Assembly (NCBI GenBank): GCA_016715325.1
Contig: JADKAL010000001.1
Coordinates: 310,001 to 374,000 of the forward strand
Reading direction: 5' to 3'
Length of the DNA stretch: 64,000 bases
Source: Methylococcaceae bacterium
GTDB lineage: Bacteria; Pseudomonadota; Gammaproteobacteria; Methylococcales; Methylomonadaceae
A model generated the notes under the pieces. That model ran no database searches. It was not told where the DNA came from and saw nothing but the letters and a program-made list of their open reading frames with translations. The translations under genes and the position numbers were made by a program. Positions within the stretch are counted from its first letter, which is position 1; each line of letters starts with the position of its first letter. Of the stretch, positions 56,622 through 64,000 are shown one piece after another.

Positions 56622-58367
56622 ATGTATTTACAAGGCGTAAAAAAAACTATCGTCGTTCGTCCCGTTGACAATCAGAAGCCGCTCGAGGGCGATCTTCACC
56701 CATTGTTGCAACGCATATTTTCCGTTAGAGGAATCCGGTCTTTATCCGATTTAGATAGAAATTTGGATAAGCTGCCTTCGCCGTGGTTGTTTTCGGGAAT
56801 GGAAAACATGGTGACTTGTTTGTTGGATGCTTTAGTCAATCAGTTAATGATTACAATCGTTGCCGATTTCGATGCCGACGGCGCGACGAGCTGTGCCGTT
56901 GCTGTTAAGGGTTTGCAGCTGTTAGGCTTACAACGGGTATCGTTCGTTGTCCCGAATCGTTTTGAATACGGCTACGGTTTGACGCCTGAAATTGTTGAAT
57001 TAGCTAAACAACACGGTCCCGATATTATATTGACGGTCGATAACGGCATTTCGAGTTTTGACGGCGTGAAAGCCGCACGCGACTCCGGCATTAAAGTGTT
57101 GGTGACAGATCATCATTTACCCGGACTGGTTTTGCCGGAGGCCGATGCGATTGTTAATCCTAACTTACCCGATGATGTATTTCCCGGCAAAGCCCTGGCC
57201 GGTGTGGGCGTAATGTTTTACGTGTTGCTCGCCCTTCGAAGCCGTTTGCGGGAACAAGGCTGGTTCGAGTCACAGCAGTTGCAGGAACCGAATCTAGCGC
57301 AATTGCTGGATTACGTCGCCTTGGGGACGGTGGCCGATGTCGTGCCGATGGATAGAGTAAATCGTATTTTAGTTCATCAAGGTTTATCCAGAATCCGCTT
57401 AGGGCGAGGGCATCCCGGTTTGAAGGCGTTAATTGAGGTTGCGGGCAGAAATTCACAGACCTTGTCGGCTTCGGACTTGGGGTTTGCTTTAGGTCCGAGG
57501 TTGAATGCCGCCGGACGGATGGACGATATGTCATTGGGAATTCGCTGCCTGTTGACAGAAGATTTTAATCTTGCAAAAACGATAGCGCTGCAATTGGATG
57601 ATTTGAATAATGATCGCAAAGAAATAGAAGGTCAAATGAAGCAAGAGGCTTTTAACTTATTAGATAAGGTTAAGGCTTTAGACGAAAAACATTTGCCTGC
57701 CGGCATTTGTTTGTACGATGCGCAATGGCATCAAGGCGTTGTCGGTATTTTAGCGTCTCGCATTAAAGATCAGTTCCATAGACCGGTGATTGCATTCGCG
57801 CCCGCCGGAAAAGACTTGATTAAAGGTTCCGCACGCTCTATTCCGGGCGTTCACATTCGAGATGTCTTAAGCGACGTAGCGGCATCCCATCCGAAATTAT
57901 TAAGCAAATTCGGCGGTCATGCGATGGCGGCCGGTTTAAGTATTGCGATGCACGATTATCCGGCATTTGCTCTGGCTTTCGACGAGTCGGTGAGACGCCG
58001 CTTAGCCGATCTGGATCTAGAACAGAAAATCTGGTCGGACGGCGAATTGTCGGATCAGGATATGACAATGGAGTTGGCGGAATTAATTCAAAATGCCGCA
58101 ACATGGGGTCAAGAGTTTCCCGAACCGGTTTTTCACGGTAAGTTCGATATTATTCAGGCGCGCATTGTCGGTCAACAACATTTAAAATTGGTCATGAGAA
58201 AATCCAGTGGTAATGTGCTGGTAGACGGGATTGCTTTTTTTGTCGATAAACCGGAGCACTGGCTAGGCATGAGGATTTGTAACGCAGCTTATAAGCTGGA
58301 TATCAATGAATTTAAAGGACAACGGAATGTGCAATTACTGGTTCAATATTTGGAAAAAGTAGCTTGA
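56622..58367 (+). CDS. recJ: Single-stranded-DNA exonuclease RecJ
   Basis: 581 aa, normal length. 5'-3' ssDNA exonuclease for recombination and mismatch repair. DHH phosphoesterase motifs: IVADFDADGATSCAVAV (Asp cluster), DIILTVDNGISSF, VLVTDHHLPG (DHH), and VALGTVADVVPM; then the DHHA1 domain with HQGVVGILASRIKDQFHRP and SKFGGHAMAAGLSI, and an OB-like C-terminus. The start at 56622 sits in a weak ribosome-binding context; a nearby downstream start is possible. Confidence 0.95.
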   Translation: MYLQGVKKTIVVRPVDNQKPLEGDLHPLLQRIFSVRGIRSLSDLDRNLDKLPSPWLFSGMENMVTCLLDALVNQLMITIVADFDADGATSCAVAVKGLQLLGLQRVSFVVPNRFEYGYGLTPEIVELAKQHGPDIILTVDNGISSFDGVKAARDSGIKVLVTDHHLPGLVLPEADAIVNPNLPDDVFPGKALAGVGVMFYVLLALRSRLREQGWFESQQLQEPNLAQLLDYVALGTVADVVPMDRVNRILVHQGLSRIRLGRGHPGLKALIEVAGRNSQTLSASDLGFALGPRLNAAGRMDDMSLGIRCLLTEDFNLAKTIALQLDDLNNDRKEIEGQMKQEAFNLLDKVKALDEKHLPAGICLYDAQWHQGVVGILASRIKDQFHRPVIAFAPAGKDLIKGSARSIPGVHIRDVLSDVAASHPKLLSKFGGHAMAAGLSIAMHDYPAFALAFDESVRRRLADLDLEQKIWSDGELSDQDMTMELAELIQNAATWGQEFPEPVFHGKFDIIQARIVGQQHLKLVMRKSSGNVLVDGIAFFVDKPEHWLGMRICNAAYKLDINEFKGQRNVQLLVQYLEKVA

Positions 58368-58415
58368 TTCGAATAAATGCGAGATCATTAGTCACATCTT
58401 AATAAGGATTCAAAC

Positions 58416-59324
58416 GTGGATAAATTAACAAGTATGACTGTTTTTGTGCGTGTGGCGAAAGCCGGCAGTTTTGCAGGCGGTGCACGCGAGCTCGGTATCT
58501 CCAGAGCGATGGCGACTAAGCACATTATGCAGCTGGAAGGCGCATTAGGATCCAGATTATTCAACAGAACGACCCGTAGTCTTAATTTGACCGATGTAGG
58601 GGCTTCCTATTTTGATCGTTGTCAGCAAGTGTTGCAAGACATCGAGGAAATGGAAGCGGCGATTACGCATTTGCAAACTGAACCTCGAGGTGTATTGAAA
58701 ATCAGCGCCCCGCCGGTTATCGGTGCTACGCATATTACTCGTGCGGCGGTAGAATTCCTTAAAAATCACTCCGAACTGAAAGTCGATATTGTCTTGCAAG
58801 GAAGTCCCGGCGATTTGATCGACGAAGGAATCGATATTGCCATCGTACTGGGAACTTTGGAAGACACTAGCATGGTTGCCAGAAAACTTGCCACCTCAAA
58901 ATTAGTTGTCTGCGCTTCGCCCGATTATTTGGCTAAATACGGCGTACCTAAAACGCCGGAAGAGTTGAGCAATCACAGTTGTTTGGTTAACTGGGCCATT
59001 CGACCCGGTACCAAATGGCAATTTAGGACGCCTGAAGGCTTGAAGATTATTAATGTTTCCGGGCGTATGCAAGCAAATGCCGCCCATTCAACCCGCATTG
59101 CCGCGCTGAATGGGCTAGGTTTGGTGATGTTGCCGATTTATATCGTCGGAACGGATATTGAAAAGGGCACTTTAAAAGTCGTTCTCGAAGATTATTCGTT
59201 GCCGCCGCTGGATATTCATGCCGTTTATCCGCACCGGAAATATTTGTCCGCAAAAGTCAGACGATTTCTGGACTTTTTACAGGAATGGCTGGAGCCGAGA
59301 GCCGGAATGCCCGGCGTTGAGTAA
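58416..59324 (+). CDS. LysR family transcriptional regulator
   Basis: 302 aa. N-terminal winged helix-turn-helix MDKLTSMTVFVRVAKAGSFAGGARELGISRAMATKHIMQLEGALGSRLFNRTTRSLNLTDVG (about 1-60), a linker helix, then the periplasmic-binding-type effector domain (KISAPPVIGATHITRAAVEF, and LNGLGLVMLPIYIVGTDIEKG). Target and ligand unknown. It follows recJ by about 50 bp on the same strand but is probably an independent gene. Confidence 0.93.
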   Translation: MDKLTSMTVFVRVAKAGSFAGGARELGISRAMATKHIMQLEGALGSRLFNRTTRSLNLTDVGASYFDRCQQVLQDIEEMEAAITHLQTEPRGVLKISAPPVIGATHITRAAVEFLKNHSELKVDIVLQGSPGDLIDEGIDIAIVLGTLEDTSMVARKLATSKLVVCASPDYLAKYGVPKTPEELSNHSCLVNWAIRPGTKWQFRTPEGLKIINVSGRMQANAAHSTRIAALNGLGLVMLPIYIVGTDIEKGTLKVVLEDYSLPPLDIHAVYPHRKYLSAKVRRFLDFLQEWLEPRAGMPGVE

Positions 59325-59354
59325 TACATCGTTTTAAAAACCGGTTGAATTCAG

Positions 59355-61058
59355 TTATGGGGAAACGGTGAAATTTGTCGTAGACGTTACGTTTCCTCCT
59401 TTTGTGGTAATACTGATTTTGCCGGTAACGGCGCCGATGGGTACATTAACGGTAAGTTGACTGTCGCTGTTTATAGTAAATGCGGTTTTTTTACCGCTAG
59501 TAAAAGTGACGGCAGTTGTTTGACTTAAGCTTTTTCCCGTTAATGTTATAAATGAACCAATCGTACCGCTTGCAGGGCTAAATCCTGAAAAAACTGGCTT
59601 AACCAAAAAGTTACTAATCCCGCTTATAGGACCGGTCAGTTTATTGATTCTGATTATACCAGTAGCCGGTCCTGCCGGAATGATTGCTGTGCGGTAGGTA
59701 TTACTTGTGCCGGTAACGCTAGCAGGAACGCCATTGAACGTAACACTGGTAAAACCGGTGAAATCGCCGAATAAACCGACCGTGCCGCCCGCTTTGCCGC
59801 TGCTAGGTTGCGCCGTAACGAATGGCCTCGCGCCGGTATCTAGGCTGAAAATACTCCCGTTTCCAGCCGGAGCTATGCCAGTCTTACTTAATAAAGTCGC
59901 CCCATAAAGCTTCCCATTAGTATGCTGCATAAGGCTTTGCACCGGACGTGCGCCATCAATCGCTTTATCAAAGGTATGGCTTACATCATAGATGCCTTGC
60001 CTAGTGATGTTAAATATCACACCTGCGTCATTAGCAAACAACCCCGGCGCCAGTCCGCCCCGGCTTGTTGCACCATATAAAATACCGTCACTGGCTTCAA
60101 CAAGTCCGGCGCTTGGGAAGGCACCGTCAGTAACGTCGTTGGAAAAATCAAGCGGGTGTAAACTGGTATATGCGCCAGCCGGGGTGATTTTAAAAATGTT
60201 GCCTTGCTGGTTTAAATCGGCTCGCCCGAAAGTCGTACCGTAGAAATTGCCGTCGGTTCCTTTAACCAGCGGCGCTTGCGGTTGATGCCCGTCATCGTTA
60301 ACGGGATCAAAACTGTGTAATATTTTGAAAATACCGTTGGGCGTTATACGAAAAACAGTACCGGATAGTGCCGATGGCGAGCCGCCCTCGGTTGTCGTCC
60401 CATAAAGGTTACCGTCGTTACCGATAACCAGCGGCGCCGAAGGTTTACTGCCGTCGGTAACGGCAAATGCAAAATGGTGTATAATGCTGTAAATGCCGGA
60501 TACGGTCAATTTGTAGACAACACCGTAACCGTTTTGCCCGCCGGAAGTTGTCGTACCGTACAAGGTGCCGTCCACGGTCTGCACAGGAGGGGTGGGACGT
60601 AATACGTTATTATCGATGCTATAGCCGTCGTTCAATATGCTACCGAACTGGTGCAGCACGTTAGTTACACCTGCGGGTGTCATTTTGAATAGCGTACCAC
60701 CTCTAATGTTACCGTTGGTTGTGATGCCGTAAAAATTGCCGTCCAAACCAAGCATTAACGGTGACGGCATGGGCATCGCTGCTCCAGCAATAGGGTTGAA
60801 TGTCTTCAAGACAGTATAATCTCCCGCCGGCGTTATTCTAAACGCTTTGGCGGCGGTAGAGCCTGGCGACGTGGTGCCGTACAAATTACCATCCCGGCCT
60901 TGAACTAACTGTCCGTGCGGCAATTGCCCTTCCGCACCGACCAGGTCATGAAGGATCGTGACATCCGCTTGAGCAACTAGGCTGTTGGCTAACATCATGA
61001 GCGCCATCAGGTTAATCGAATTTTTTTTCGTTTTTATCAGATTGCATTGCATAGTCAT
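59355..61058 (-). CDS. Exported GloVer (TIGR03803-type) tandem-repeat protein with IPT/TIG-like C-terminus
   Basis: 567 aa with an N-terminal signal region (SINLMALMMLANSLVAQA). At least eight repeats of about 40-50 residues follow, each with a core like DGNLYGTTSPGS or DGNFYGITTNGN followed by FRITPAGDYTVLKTF. This is the 'Gloeo-Verruco' beta-propeller-like repeat. From about residue 420 come IPT/TIG-type domains (FSGFSPASGTIGSFITLTGK, TAVTFTSGKKTAFTI). Secreted or surface; exact function unknown. The start could be any of several Met near 61058-61010. Confidence 0.82.
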   Translation of the reverse strand: MTMQCNLIKTKKNSINLMALMMLANSLVAQADVTILHDLVGAEGQLPHGQLVQGRDGNLYGTTSPGSTAAKAFRITPAGDYTVLKTFNPIAGAAMPMPSPLMLGLDGNFYGITTNGNIRGGTLFKMTPAGVTNVLHQFGSILNDGYSIDNNVLRPTPPVQTVDGTLYGTTTSGGQNGYGVVYKLTVSGIYSIIHHFAFAVTDGSKPSAPLVIGNDGNLYGTTTEGGSPSALSGTVFRITPNGIFKILHSFDPVNDDGHQPQAPLVKGTDGNFYGTTFGRADLNQQGNIFKITPAGAYTSLHPLDFSNDVTDGAFPSAGLVEASDGILYGATSRGGLAPGLFANDAGVIFNITRQGIYDVSHTFDKAIDGARPVQSLMQHTNGKLYGATLLSKTGIAPAGNGSIFSLDTGARPFVTAQPSSGKAGGTVGLFGDFTGFTSVTFNGVPASVTGTSNTYRTAIIPAGPATGIIRINKLTGPISGISNFLVKPVFSGFSPASGTIGSFITLTGKSLSQTTAVTFTSGKKTAFTINSDSQLTVNVPIGAVTGKISITTKGGNVTSTTNFTVSP

Positions 61059-61179
61059 TCCCTCGTCATTATTTTGTGAAAAATCCAGGCTAGCTGGACT
61101 GTCTTCTTCAATCGGCTCGTGTTCGAATGTGTCAGGCGTGTTGTTGGGTATTTTTAGTACTCCTATAAATAATCCCTAC

Positions 61180-61993
61180 CTATTTGTATCTGCGGTCGAA
61201 ATCCTCTCGCGCGCCTTGCGCTATTATCTTGTAAGCATCCCGAATATCTTTTTGGGCGCTCTTTAGCAATTGGTCTTTATCTTTCATAAGCTGGGTTTTT
61301 TCACCTTCAGATGCTGTGGTACTAATAGCTTGGTATTTCTCATTAGCACTTTTTACATCTCGCTTTGCATCGGTAATTTTCTTGTCATAATCGGAAAGCA
61401 GCTTTTCGTAATTCTTGGCATCTTTGCCGGAGGCCTTAAGGTTGTCTATGCGCTTTTGGATACCCGCAGAACCGGCGTCTGCTTCTAAAATAAGCTGGTT
61501 TTCCTTTAAGGTAACAATCTTATCTTCTGCACGACTTATACTTGCGCTGCTTTTTAACCATTCGGCCTTAATCTTATCGGCAACATTTTTGACATCTTCC
61601 TTTGTTTCACTCTTGGCTATTTCCGGTTTAAAGGACTCAAACACGGCAATTTCGCCGCTTATTTCAGAAACCAAGCTGTTTTTATCTTCATCCTTTAGGT
61701 AGGGCATGTTCGCTATCCTGGCCTTAAAAGGTTTGAGTTGGTTAATGCGATTATTAATCTTGGTCAACAAAAAGCTTTTTCCTTTTTGGATCATTTCCTG
61801 CTCGGGGCTGAGTCTACCTTTCAGTTGCTCCAACGATTTGACACTGAAGCTATTACCATTCCGGGCAACGTCCTGGCCTTTTTTCTGAATCGTTGTAAGC
61901 TTGGTTTTCGGTATTTTTGCCCAAAAACGACGGCGCAAAATAACCTGCAACTAAAATAACCGCCACGATTACTATTATTGAAATGTATTTCAT
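61180..61993 (-). CDS. Membrane-anchored coiled-coil protein, frameshifted near the start
   Basis: From the ATG at 61991-61993 (with GAGGT upstream) the protein starts MKYISIIVIVAVILVAGYFAP, a membrane anchor or signal, then SFLGKNTENQAYNDSEK. Reading the A-run near 61875 one base shorter joins it to GQDVARNGNSFSVKSLEQLK and the long helical remainder to 61180. The body (about 60-265) is a Lys/Glu/Asp-rich coiled coil (ANMPYLKDEDKNSLVSEIS, NLKASGKDAKNYEKLLSDYD). The longer in-frame start at 61950 lacks the anchor. No family recognised. It lies between two exported repeat proteins. Confidence 0.68.
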
Positions 61994-62231
61994 AAAAATA
62001 CCTCTATCCCTTAACTATCAATAAATTGTCGATTTCAATTCTGGCAAACAATCTTGTTCAAATCTGTTGCCTAACAACATTTCCTAATAAAATCGGGGCA
62101 ACCTTGATTTTAAAGCCGCCCCAATACGGGTTTTCTGAGTTATAAACGAATTTATCGTTTTTGTTCTTTAACTACTATGATTTCTGTTTAGTTCATATCG
62201 GTAAGCATTACCTCCTTTTGGCGGTTGGATA

Positions 62232-62260
62232 GCTGGGTTACAGTATGACTGCAACCCAGC
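62232..62260 (-). terminator. Hairpin 3' of the RTX-type gene
   Basis: GCTGGGTT (62232-62239) pairs with AACCCAGC (62253-62260), with further pairing (CAGTATGACTG) inside, giving a stem of about 12 bp. It lies 9 bp after the gene's stop on the minus strand. No U-tract. Confidence 0.5.
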
Positions 62261-62268
62261 ATTTCAGG

Positions 62269-64000
62269 TTAAAATACCGTTAAGGTATAGGTTGCCGTTG
62301 AAGTCGCCGTTCCATTGGTCAATTGATAAGTCACCGTATAGGTGCCTGCCCTAGCTGCTTGACGCGAAGCAAAGTCCCCGCCTGTTGCCGTTAACCGCCA
62401 AGTTACAATTTGGGTGGTAGGTGTGCCTGTTATTACAGCTTCGGCAGTCGCGCCCCCGTTGTTAACGATAGTAGTACCGGGAACGATGCTCAATGTGCCT
62501 GTAGTCGGCAAATCGTTTAAGCGAACGTTTAATACATTTGCATTACCAATGTTCTGAGTACCGTTAACTCCACCTGCCGTAACAGCAAAGTTATCGTTCA
62601 CCGCTGTAATCGTACCATTACCTTCAAGTATCACAGATTGAGTAGAACCTGCGACACCATTTGAGTTGTCGGTAAACGTAAGCGTTGCAGTTTGGCTACC
62701 GCCTGTTGTTGGTCGGAATTTAATAGTGATTGGGCAAGATTGACCAACGCTAACAGTGGTGCATGTTCCGGATTTGGAAAAGCCTGCGCCTCCTGTCAAA
62801 GTAACATTCGTTACAGTCAATGCACCGTCACCGCCAGTATTGTTATTGAGGGTAATCACTTGAACCGGCGCCAATGCTACCGCTATGCCGGTTTGTACGC
62901 CGCCAAAATTAAACGTATCCAAAGATACGGTCGCAATCGGCTTCGTTCCCGTACCGCTCAGTGGCACACTGGTTTGCAAACCTGCACCGTTGTGTGCGAT
63001 TACCAAACTGCCAGTCTTTGCGCCTGTACTCGTAGGCGCAAAACTTACGGTCACAGTACAGTTACCTGTGTCTTTAACAAGATTTGCGCCAGCCAAACAA
63101 GTGCCGCCCGTAACCGCAAAGGAACTGTCACCCGTCAAGCTGACACCACCGTTTGGTATGATCAAGTTGGCAATACCCGTATTTCTGATAGTGACAGTGC
63201 GAGTTAGCGCTGGCGTGGTGTTGATCACCTTGCCACCGAAAACAAAATTGCCTGTCACCGACGCGGTTGGAACGATGGACTGAACAAACCGTGGTTGCCC
63301 ACCTTGGTTTACGTTGGTGTTACAAGTGCCAGAAACAACACCAGGTACCGGACAGTAGCTTATTTGCTCCATATTCCACAAGATATCGATACCGTCAACG
63401 TTACGAGGTACAGTCGGTGTGATCGGAACTGTGACTGCAGTAGCATCGGCGTTATCAGTAACAACCACACTGCCGTCAGCCATTGCGACAACCGTGTACT
63501 CGCTAGGAGGACCAGAAAACACCGCCTTATCGCAGTTCTTCCGGTTTGCGGCAGGAGTTACGTTACAATCGGCAGCAACAATGTCTGGTCGCAGGATTTC
63601 CCGTGTCAACACGATATTGCCCGGATTGACTTTGCGGGCAAACACGGCTTGTTGCAAGGTCATGCCAGCTGCATAGGGACCGAAGTCTCCGGTAACGGCG
63701 GCGGTTTCCATTAAGCTAGTGCTGCCTATTTCAGCGCCGCTGCCGTCAGTGACTGTATCAACGCCATTAGTGTCGTCAGAACCGTTACGGACACTGAGTC
63801 GTACATTCAGGTACTTGTCTCCGTCAATGATGTCGTTACCGCCACGTCCCTCGATAGTATCGCTACCGTCACCACCGAGGAGGATATTACCTTCACCCCA
63901 AACACCGCCTGGAGTGCCTGTACCGGCAAATCCCGGTTCAGCCGTCAAACCGCAGTAACTCGAGGCTGTCGCTGCAGCAATCGGACCCGGATCGAACACT
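62269..64000 (-). CDS. C-terminal part of a large RTX / heme-peroxidase-like exported protein
   Basis: 576 residues visible; the gene continues beyond the right edge. It opens with GNILLGGDGSDTIEGRGGNDIIDGDKYLNVRLSVR, RTX calcium-binding nonapeptides followed by a motif I associate with bacterial animal-type heme peroxidases fused to RTX. VFARKVNPGNIVLTREIL follows, then VDGIDILWNMEQISY. Next are two choice-of-anchor/ASPM-SPD-2-Hydin-like Ig domains (SFAVTGGTCLAGANLVKDTG; FSKSGTCTTVSVGQSCPITI) and a final Ig-like domain ending TATYTLTVF. Probably secreted by a type I system. Peroxidase identity is tentative because that domain lies off-window. Confidence 0.75.
   Translation of the reverse strand, partial: VFDPGPIAAATASSYCGLTAEPGFAGTGTPGGVWGEGNILLGGDGSDTIEGRGGNDIIDGDKYLNVRLSVRNGSDDTNGVDTVTDGSGAEIGSTSLMETAAVTGDFGPYAAGMTLQQAVFARKVNPGNIVLTREILRPDIVAADCNVTPAANRKNCDKAVFSGPPSEYTVVAMADGSVVVTDNADATAVTVPITPTVPRNVDGIDILWNMEQISYCPVPGVVSGTCNTNVNQGGQPRFVQSIVPTASVTGNFVFGGKVINTTPALTRTVTIRNTGIANLIIPNGGVSLTGDSSFAVTGGTCLAGANLVKDTGNCTVTVSFAPTSTGAKTGSLVIAHNGAGLQTSVPLSGTGTKPIATVSLDTFNFGGVQTGIAVALAPVQVITLNNNTGGDGALTVTNVTLTGGAGFSKSGTCTTVSVGQSCPITIKFRPTTGGSQTATLTFTDNSNGVAGSTQSVILEGNGTITAVNDNFAVTAGGVNGTQNIGNANVLNVRLNDLPTTGTLSIVPGTTIVNNGGATAEAVITGTPTTQIVTWRLTATGGDFASRQAARAGTYTVTYQLTNGTATSTATYTLTVF

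Noticed and set aside
62692-63714. Several plus-strand open frames over the RTX-type gene
   Set aside because: Antisense shadows of a low-complexity beta-rich coding region; compositions are Cys/Thr/Arg-biased without ribosome-binding sites.
1-64000. CRISPR arrays and tRNA/rRNA genes
   Set aside because: No regularly spaced direct repeats, and no tRNA or rRNA sequence recognised on reading both strands.

Overview
The window reads as chromosomal DNA of a gammaproteobacterium of moderate GC content. A methylotroph/methanotroph-type relative (order Methylococcales) is my best guess, from the overall style of the proteins, a ba3-type oxidase, a B12-riboswitch TonB receptor and many transposons. 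No methane-oxidation gene is present, so this placement is inference.

Layout. 1-9.1 kb holds methionine salvage (mtaD-like N-terminus divergent from mtnA), a DedA membrane protein, a cobalamin-riboswitch operon (btuB-type receptor plus a BtuM-like membrane protein), mutM, and a ba3-type terminal oxidase operon that includes a 50-residue subunit and a diheme cytochrome c. The oxidase operon is preceded by a perfect FNR/ANR box placed exactly for class II activation. 9.6-20.7 kb is nitrogen assimilation and housekeeping: gltB-gltD, a UbiH-family hydroxylase, and map-glnD. 20.9-29.2 kb is the classic rpsB-tsf-pyrH-frr-uppS-cdsA-dxr-rseP run, followed by dsbC where bamA is usual. 29.4-45.4 kb is accessory: a DUF2278 protein, a GH13 alpha-amylase, an IS630 element, an IS3 remnant, a tyrosine recombinase plus IS91-type transposase, a GH5 glucanase, two tandem SbmA/YddA-like ABC proteins with ruined ATPase sites, and a glycerophosphodiesterase. 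45.5-50.5 kb has ppk2, rimK and a membrane-anchored lytic transglycosylase operon. 50.8-56.6 kb is a defence/mobile island. 56.6-64 kb has recJ, a LysR regulator and a set of exported repeat proteins, ending in a partial RTX/heme-peroxidase-like giant protein.

The standout is at 50.8-54.1 kb. Two overlapping reverse transcriptase genes have the sizes and order of the DRT3 antiphage system (drt3a, 393 aa; drt3b, 646 aa). Immediately 3' lies a candidate structured RNA of about 130 nt, closed by a perfect 7-bp stem, that carries a CACACACAC run. This fits the ACACAC template I remember being reported for DRT3. Next to it is a RAYT transposase gene bracketed by inverted REP palindromes, and a duplicated promoter-palindrome module shared with recJ.

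Many genes, including the essential frr (twice), carry single-base frameshifts, often in homopolymers. I read these mainly as sequencing or assembly errors, so 'broken' housekeeping genes here are probably intact in the cell.
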